Of a DNA stretch of 64,000 nucleotides, positions 58,278 through 64,000 are shown one piece after another. The stretch is taken from positions 36,879,144 to 36,943,143 of the forward strand of contig NC_061511.1 in the NCBI RefSeq assembly GCF_022539505.1. The letters run 5' to 3'. Every line of letters begins with the position of its first letter. The first letter of the stretch is position 1. Under the pieces are notes generated by a model, which was given only the letters and a program-made list of their open reading frames with translations, did no database searches and was not told the DNA's origin. Source of the DNA: Lolium rigidum. Its lineage: Eukaryota > Streptophyta > Magnoliopsida > Poales > Poaceae. The position numbers and the translations under genes were made by a program.

Positions 58278-59869
58278 TGATGACGCGTAAAGCACACGCC
58301 CGTTGGGAACCCCAAGTGGAAGCTGTGATGCGTACAGCAACAAGTTTCCCTCAGTAAGAAACCAAGGTTTATCGAACCAGTAGGAGTCAAGAAGCACGTC
58401 GAAGGTTGATGGCGGCGGGATGTAGTGCGGCGCAACACCAGGGATTCCGGCGCCAACGTGGAACCTGCACAACACAACCAAAGTACTTTGCCCCAACGAA
58501 ACGAGTGAGGTTGTCAATCTCACCTGGCTTGCTGTAACAAAGGATTAGATGTATAGTGTGGATGATGATTGTTTGCCAGAAAACAGTAGAACAAGTATTG
58601 CAGTAGATTGTATTCGATGTAAAAGAATGGACCGGGGTCCACAATTCACTAGAGGTGTCTCTCCCATAAGATAAATAGCATGTTGGGTGAACAAATTACA
58701 GTCGGACAATTGACAAATAAAGAGAGCATAACAATGCACATACATGATATGATGAATATTGTGAGATTTAATTGGGCATTACGACAAAGTACATAGACCG
58801 CTATCCAGCATGCATCTATGCCTAAAAAGTCCACCTTCAGGTTATCATCCGAACCCCTTCCGGTATTAAGTTGCAAAACAACGGACAATTGCATTAAGTA
58901 TGGTGCGTAATGTAATCAATAACTACATCCTCGGACATAGCATCAATGTTTTATTCCTAGTGGCAACAGCACATCCACAACCTTAGAACTTTTCGTCACT
59001 CGTCCCAGATTTAATGGAGGCATGAACCCACTATCGAGCATAAATACTCCCTCTTGGAGTTAAGAGCAAAAACTTGGCCGAGCCTCTACTAATAACGGAG
59101 AGCATGCAAGATCATAAACAACACATAGGTTATAGATTCATAATCAACATAACATAGTATTCTCTATCCATCGGATCCCGACAAACACAACATATAGAAT
59201 TACAGATAGATGATCTTGATCATGTTAGGCAGCTCACAAGATCCGACAATGAAGCACATGAGGAGAAGACAACCATCTAGCTACTGCTATGGACCCATAG
59301 TCCAGGGGTGAACTACTCACTCGTCACTCCGGAGGCGACCATGGCGGTGAAGAGTCCTCCGGGAGATGATTCCCCTCTCCGGCAGGGTGCCGGAGGTGAT
59401 CTCCGAATCCCCCGAGATGGGATTGGCGGCGGCGGCGTCTCGGTAAGGTTTTCCGTATCGTGGCTCTCGGTGCTGGGGGTTTCGCGACGAAGGCTTTAAA
59501 TAGGCGGAAGGGCAACGCGGGGGCCACACGAGGGCCCCACACGCCGGGGCCGCGCGGCCAAGGGCCGGGCCGCGCCGCCCTGCCGTGTCGGCGCCTCGTG
59601 GCCCCACTTCCTTTCCCCCTCGGTCTTCCGGAAGCTTCGTGCAAAAATAGGACCACGGGCGTTGATTTCGTCCAATTCCGAGAATATTTCCTTACTAGGA
59701 TTTCTGAAACCAAAAACAGCAGAAAACAGAATCGGCTCTTCGGCATCTCGTTAATAGGTTAGTGCCGGAAAATGCATAAATACGACATATAATGTGTATA
59801 AAACATGTAGATATCATCAATAATGTGGCATGGAACATAAGAAATTATCGATACGTCGGAGACGTATCA
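58278..59869 (-). repeat. N6 5' LTR (1592 bp)
   Basis: Partner of 53091-54682 with about 2% divergence by eye. The minus-strand TATA element CCTATTTAAAGCC is at 59505-59493. Confidence 0.9.
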
Positions 59870-60303
59870 GCGCCCTACCCCCTCTCTCTCCCAAACCCTA
59901 GCGCCCCTCCTCCACATACTACTCCCGCAGCGCATAGGCGAAGCCCTGCCGGAGTTCTCCACCACCACCGCCACCACGCCGTCGTGCTGCCGGGATTCCG
60001 AGGAGGATCTACTACTTCTGCTGCCCGCTGGAACGGGGAGAAGAACGTCGTCATCAACACCGAACGTGTGACCGAGTACGGAGGTGCTGCCCGACTGTGG
60101 CACCGTCAAGATCTTCTACGCGCTTTCGAAAGCGGCAAGTGATCGACTACTGCAACAACGAGATCTAATATCGTAGGCTTTGGAAATCTTCGAGGGTTAG
60201 TCTCATGATCTTCTCGTTGCTACCATCTTCTAGATTGCATCTTGGCTTGGTTTTCGTTCTTGCGGTAGGAAATTTTTTGTTTTCTATGCTACGAATCCCA
60301 TCA
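59870..60303 (+). repeat. A0 3' LTR, piece 3 (R/U5)
   Basis: GCGCC (59870-59874) is the right duplication of N6. The segment ends TGCTACGAATCCCATCA, the BARE/Angela terminus. The next five bases, CTTAA (60304-60308), should be A0's own target duplication. Confidence 0.88.
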
Positions 60304-60378
60304 CTTAATGGTGTGACTTGTGACCCGATTAAGCATGGTTGGGGCCTTCTGCAGGGCGATCCGTTGTCTCCCTTCTAA
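60304..60378 (+). pseudogene. LINE reverse-transcriptase remnant
   Basis: Translates as LNGV...PIKHGWGLLQGDPLSPF (about 60305-60378). This is the conserved LINE-type RT block usually seen as GLRQGDPLSP. A stop follows at once and nothing else of a LINE is visible to the right. A0 inserted in this fragment. Confidence 0.65.
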
Positions 60379-61319
60379 CAGTTGTGTATTTGTTGTTCGG
60401 TGGGCAAACAACGGCTGAAAAGTAAACACATTGCTGATGTATAACAACGACGGGTTATAGAAGGGAACGACAAATTGCATAAGAAAAATCCAAACACTTT
60501 AACCGGGTTATTCTATTCCACTTCTAAAGAGAGAAAAAAATACTGAAGGATAAACATTATATTTATACAAAACTCCTATCTCGGGCACATGCAACTTATT
60601 GAGTATAGTTTTTACCTACTAATAAAAAAAGTAAGGTTTCTCCTTTTTCATTCAGCTCAAAATTGCCCTTATTCTTGGTCGAAATTTGGCAGTTGCCAAC
60701 GGTTAGTAAAAAAATCGTTTGTTACATCCTTCGTCCTTGCACTGGATACGCTACCGAAAACAATTTCGCCTCGTTCATCCGTGTGCAACATTTTCCGCCC
60801 TCTAGGTGGGCCAAAAATATTGCAACATTAATGTTTTAAAAGAATTAAATAAACATTTGCATGTACGATATTATCTTCATACTTGTGCAATTTTTTAAGA
60901 AAAAATATGATTGCATGTGGTTGACATGGAAATAATATGATTGCATCCGTGTGCAACAATTTCCGTCCTCCCGCTGGTGAGCCTCCCTTCCCATGTTTCT
61001 TCCCCTAGCTTGATTGATGCCCAATATTGCAACTTCTTGTTGTTATTACGTACACGGGCTGTGATGGTATATGATTTGGTTGATGCTACTTTTGATTAGA
61101 AACTATATGATATTGTGATTATAATCTACATGATACTGTGATTAGAATCTAACATATGTGGTGCACATATGCATGTAAAACAAAATTGCTGCATATTTTT
61201 CATGCCACTGATTTGCTAGGTACATTTGTCATACAATGAAGTTGCTTCCTATATTGCAAATTAACTTCACCTTGTAATTATGTAGTGTTTTTTCGTATAG
61301 CCTTTTAGTACTTTGCGCA
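60379..61319. other. Intergenic region
   Basis: AT-rich DNA with no supported gene. A 25-bp motif TCCGTGTGCAACA[T/A]TTTCCG occurs at about 60777-60801 and again at 60945-60970. No element ends were identified. Confidence 0.5.
61094..61155. repeat. 23-bp tandem repeat
   Basis: Two full copies (61094-61116, 61117-61139) and a partial third of a unit like GATTAGAATCTACATGATACTGT, with about four differences between copies. Confidence 0.7.
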
Positions 61320-61546
61320 ATGGAGAAGGTTGTTTGGGATGCATACCGTACTAGAGTTTTCTGCAACATATGTATGGATGAAGTCAATGCAAACAATAGG
61401 GATGGGGTTGCTTAAGTAGAAAGGGATACAAGAATCTAGGTGACAAATTTACTGAAAAAACAGAAAGCATTTTACGAAGAAGCAATTCAAGAACAAATGA
61501 GATGCTTTAAAGAAAGATTACACGGGTTGGATGGAGTTGCAAATGT
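61320..61546 (+). pseudogene. Myb/SANT-like DNA-binding domain remnant
   Basis: MEKVVWDAYRTRVFCNICMD then EVNANNRDGV stops near 61411. In another frame GYKNLGDKFTEKT follows, then diverged sequence ending near GWSC. The order and spacing resemble the plant Myb/SANT-like domain (Myb_DNA-bind_3) found in PIF/Harbinger accessory proteins and related host genes: an aromatic start, F-C-x-I-C-x-x-E-V, N-R, G-Y-x-N-L, and a Trp-containing end. At least two frame breaks are present. Harbinger origin is inference. Confidence 0.45.
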
Positions 61547-62105
61547 CCGCGCGTGCCTCTGATTTTGTTCGCGCCAAGGCTTCTCAGCGATGAGGATGCC
61601 CTCGTATTAGCGCTCGAAACCGCTCTTTTACGGGTTGGGAGGCTATATTTACCGACCACCTCAAATTTCTTTACGGTTTTAGCAAGCTTGAGTGGTCTAA
61701 CAGATATCCATTTTTTCACCTACAGCTCTTTTAACCCAAGATTTTTGTGCTGACCTGGCAGGAAATTTAGGCTCTATGTGGTGTACGGATCAATCAAGCA
61801 GTGTCCACAATTGGTTAAAAAAAATGGTTTTGCTATGTCTCAGTCAACTGAGATTTTCTTAAGTCTAAGTCACTTGCAAAAAAGTACTTGAGCTGCACTT
61901 TTATGTTAAAAAAGTGCAACAAGGCACGTGCTCAATTACTAGTAAGAAGGACCCTACTACACAGCTTATATTGTATGATTGGCCAAATTTACCCCACCCC
62001 CGACCAGTGGATCACACTGAAATTTGGCGTCTACCCTCCGCCGGTACCCATATGACACGTACAGTTTCCGGCTCCCACCGCATGCACGTCAAATCAATAT
62101 GCAGT
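61547..62105. other. Region downstream of the P450, possible MITE fragment
   Basis: No supported gene. CTCAGTCAACTGAG (61839-61852), a short inverted repeat followed by ATTTTCTTAAGTCTAAGTCAC, looks like sequence common in small Triticeae inverted-repeat elements, but no second end was found. The right part would contain the 3' UTR of the P450 on the minus strand. Confidence 0.4.
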
Positions 62106-62505
62106 TTATGCACACGGAACACGCGGCTGTGCGTGAAGCCATAGCTTGGAGTTCCTTCTCACAGTAATGCCAAAGGTCTCTGTCATGTCCAGATCTTGGG
62201 GCCTGACACCAGAGGGCAGCTCCCAATCGAAGTGGAAAAGGAGGCTAGCGAGCGCCAGCTCCATGTTGGCCATCCCGAGCGACATGCCGGGGCACATCCT
62301 CCGGCCAGCTCCGAACGGGAGGAACTCGAAGTCGGCGCCCTTGAAGTCGACGGCGGTGCTCTTCTCCTTGTGGTCGAACCTCTCCGGCCTGAACGCTTCA
62401 GCGTCGGCGCCCCAGTACCTGTCGTCCCGCCCGATCGCCCACACGTTGACGAACACCTTGGTGCCCTTGGGCACGTCGTAGCCCATCACCCGGCACGTCT
62501 CTCCG
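62106..62505 (-). pseudogene. Cytochrome P450, C-terminal exon, interrupted by S7
   Basis: About 133 codons on the minus strand end in TAA (62108-62106). Motifs in order: the segment [17 protein letters not shown], the PERF motif (FRPERFD), and the haem-binding loop [10 protein letters not shown] with the axial cysteine. [17 protein letters not shown] and [12 protein letters not shown] follow, both typical of plant CYP71-clan enzymes. The frame is open up to 62505, where S7 begins. The expected residues upstream (ETCRVMGYD is partly visible) show that S7 cuts coding DNA between the K-helix and PERF region. CTCCG (62501-62505) is the likely target duplication. The rest of the gene must lie to the right of the window. 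These enzymes are ER-anchored mono-oxygenases of specialised metabolism; substrate and subfamily cannot be told. Confidence 0.88.
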
Positions 62506-63012
62506 TGTTAGCAAATAAACCGCGACGAGTTCGTCCGTCGCTGTGTCGTGGCGGTGTGCGAGTTAGTGCTCGTATTCGAGTCCGCCGCTTAGGATAGGTT
62601 GTTGGCGAGAGTAGCGGGTGCTCGTGTCCAGTCCGTTTGGAGGCAGCCGCGTCGTGCGCGTGTGCGCGTTGTGCACGCGGCTGAACCATGCGGTCATGCG
62701 GATCGAGCGGCAAAGCGATCTGGGCAGCGTACGTGCGTGCATGCGCGAGCAGGGTGGAGATCGTGTGTGCGTGCCCCCTGTGCTATGCCTATGTATAAAA
62801 AGCCTGTACGATCGTTGTTGTAAGCTACTGGTACGAGCCAGCTGAATAAAAGGATTAGGGCGTTGGTGCGCCCACGGCGGTGTTCGTGCGCCGGCCGGAA
62901 AAATACTGTGTTGTCTCCCTCCTTCTACCTCAAGTCCGAGAGAGAGAGAGAGCACCGGCGTTTGTCGCCGGAGGGGCTGGTTCGGCGTGTGTCGCCGAGG
63001 CCAGCCCCAACA
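62506..63012 (+). repeat. S7 5' LTR (507 bp)
   Basis: TGTTAGCAAATAAACCG ... CCAGCCCCAACA. TATA box TATAAAAAG at 62794-62802, AATAAAAGG at about 62845, a (GA)n run at about 62937-62954. Short ORFs repeat in both LTRs and are not genes. Confidence 0.88.
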
Positions 63013-63014
63013 TG

Positions 63015-63027
63015 TGGTATCAGAGCC
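63015..63027 (+). other. S7 primer-binding site
   Basis: TGGTATCAGAGCC, the initiator tRNA-Met complement, two bases after the LTR. Confidence 0.88.
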
Positions 63028-63538
63028 TTCATGGCCTGAGGCCGTGGAGCATGGCGATGCCGTGCGTGCGGGAAGCGCGGCGGCCGCGGCGGACCTGCGT
63101 GGTGGCGCAGAGGCTGCGGTGCGCGGCGTGGCTCGGCGGCATGGAGGAGAAGCTGTTCGTGCGGCGGGTGAGGCAGCTCGAGCGGCCACGTTGCTTGCGT
63201 CAGGGCGCGGCATGTGCGTGAGCCGAGGGTGTGCGGATCAGTGGAGGAGAACACGTCCAGCGGAGCGCAGGACGGCCGCGTCGATCACGTCAGTGCGTGA
63301 TCGTGTGCGCGAGCCGGGGCGTGCAGGGCGTGGCGTCACGGAGGAGCTCGGCGTGTGTCGCTGAGGAGCTCGGTGGCAGAGTCGGCGTGGGTCGTCAAAG
63401 AAGCTCGGCGTGTGTCGCCGAGGAAGAAGATGGCGTGCGTCACTGGAGAAGAAGAAGTGCCGTTCCCTGCGACAGCCGACGACGAGCCGTTGTCCTGTAC
63501 GTCGGGATGGGCGGCGAGGTCACGGTTTAGGAGGAGAA
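63028..63538 (+). other. S7 internal region and polypurine tract
   Basis: GC-rich and non-coding. At 63341-63444 a GAGGAGCTCGGCGTGTGTCG-like unit recurs three or four times in degenerate form; its core GGCGTGTGTCGCCGAGG also occurs at the end of the LTR (about 62984-63000). TAGGAGGAGAA (63528-63538) is the polypurine tract. Confidence 0.75.
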
Positions 63539-64000
63539 TGTTAGCAAATAAACCGCGACGAGTTCGTCCGTCGCTGTGTCGTGGCGGTGTGCGAGTTAGT
63601 GCTCGTATTCGAGTCCGCCGCTTAGGATAGGTTGTTGGCGAGAGTAGCGGGTGCTCGTGTCCAGTCCGTTTGGAGGCAGCCGCGTCGTGCGCGTGTGCGC
63701 GTTGTGCACGCGGCTGAACCATGCGGTCATGCGGATCGAGCGGCAAAGCGATCTGGGCAGCGTACGTGCGTGCATGCGCGAGCAGGGTGGAGATCGTGTG
63801 TGCGTGCCCCCTGTGCTATGCCTATGTATAAAAAGCCTGTACGATCGTTGTTGTAAGCTACTGGTACGAGCCAGCTGAATAAAAGGATTAGGGCGTTGGT
63901 GCGCCCACGGCGGCGTTCGTGCGCCGGCCGGAAAAATACTGTGTTGTCTCCCTCCTTCTACCTCAAGTCCGAGAGAGAGAGAGAGCACCGGCGTTTGTCG
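63539..64000 (+). repeat. S7 3' LTR (partial, 462 bp in window)
   Basis: Same as 62506-62967 except for one substitution. Cut by the window edge 45 bp before its expected end. Confidence 0.88.

Larger units (their letters stand above)
53091..59869 (-). mobile_element. N6: non-autonomous Athila-type element with a gag fragment
   Basis: 6779 bp with target duplication GCGCC (53086-53090 and 59870-59874) and 1592-bp LTRs. The U3 end of its LTR (minus strand TGATACGTCTCCGACG on) matches N2 and N5, but the U5 end (plus-strand TGATGACGCGTAAAGC) is different, so its LTR is a recombinant. Internal parts: primer region with two primer-site copies, a 226-codon gag-derived ORF, and a 3' UTR homologous to N2 and N5. 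Confidence 0.9.
46789..60303 (+). mobile_element. A0: 3' LTR of a BARE/Angela-type Copia element, interrupted by N5 and N6
   Basis: Three LTR pieces, 46789-47901, 52848-53090 and 59875-60303, add up to about 1785 bp, the size expected for the BARE/Angela/WIS family. The start TGTTGGAGATATGCCC and the end CTATGCTACGAATCCCATCA are characteristic of that family. The piece order and the TCCCA and GCGCC duplications show that N5 and N6 inserted separately, 248 bp apart in the original LTR. Confidence 0.9.
62506..64000 (+). mobile_element. S7: small young LTR element in the P450 gene
   Basis: Two LTRs (62506-63012, 507 bp; 63539 to beyond the edge) surround a 526-bp internal region. Expected full length is about 1540 bp, ending near 64045. 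Primer site and polypurine tract are in place; no protein is encoded. The overlapping 462 bp of the LTRs differ at one site (T at 62881, C at 63914), so the insertion is very recent. It is larger than classic TRIM elements but similar in plan. It is oriented against the P450. Confidence 0.88.

Noticed and set aside
61839..61852. MITE called from CTCAGTCAACTGAG
   Set aside because: Only one end-like motif found, no partner or target duplication, so left as a note.
62146..62597. Plus-strand ORFs over the P450
   Set aside because: Opposite-strand shadows of a clearly conserved P450 frame, one of which runs into the S7 LTR.

Overview
The window is plant nuclear DNA, almost certainly from a Triticeae grass (wheat, Aegilops, barley or rye group). 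The basis is its nested LTR retrotransposons, including a BARE/Angela-type Copia LTR, several Athila-type Gypsy elements whose LTRs begin TGATACGTC, and a Tat-lineage Gypsy element. About 60.3 of the 64 kb is one retrotransposon stack. The only host gene seen is the 3' end of a cytochrome P450 near the right edge, split by a young small LTR element. Labels used below: A0 (BARE/Angela-like Copia, +), A1 (Athila Gypsy, +), C1 (Copia-type, -), N2, N5 and N6 (non-autonomous Athila-type, -), G3 (gag-only long-LTR element, +), T4 (Tat-lineage Gypsy, +), S7 (small LTR element, +).

Layout. C1 (1-3558, running off the left edge) sits in the 5' LTR of A1 (3559-45764). A1 is an autonomous-type element with gag-protease, RT, RNase H, integrase and a post-pol ORF. 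Its gag-pol frame is split by N2 (6033-38585, target duplication TCAAT). N2 is split by G3 (7881-33946, AAAGC), and the 5' LTR of G3 is split by T4 (9946-22872, CAGTA). A1 itself lies inside the decayed pol of A0, just before the YVDD motif. The 3' LTR of A0 (46789-60303 overall, about 1785 bp of its own) is interrupted by N5 (47902-52842, TCCCA) and N6 (53091-59869, GCGCC). A0 in turn lies in a LINE reverse-transcriptase remnant (60304 on). The chain LINE > A0 > A1 > N2 > G3 > T4 is six layers deep. By-eye LTR divergence falls broadly inward: about 1.5-2% for A1 and N2, and under 1% for G3 and T4.

On the right, 60379-62105 is intergenic DNA with a short tandem repeat and a Myb/SANT-like remnant. 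Then comes the terminal exon of a P450 (62106-62505, minus) and S7 (62506 to the edge). The two S7 LTRs differ at one visible site in 462 bp.

The most interesting system is in T4. Between integrase and the 3' LTR, on the opposite strand (18291-21889), is what looks like a complete spliced gene. It has its own TATA box, a 5'-UTR intron ending directly at the ATG, an N-terminal domain resembling the 'putative gypsy type transposon' family (PF04195), at least four coding introns that keep the frame, a coiled-coil region, an acidic Ser/Gly tail, and a sequence matching the PCNA-interacting (PIP) box. Antisense ORFs are known in Tat-lineage elements, so the locus class is not new. The splicing model and the PIP-box match deserve testing.

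N2, N5 and N6 look like parasites of A1-type machinery. They share its primer-binding site, polypurine motifs and 3' UTR but carry only an unknown ORF (N2, N5) or a gag fragment (N6). All coordinates and percentages were read by eye; no database search was run.
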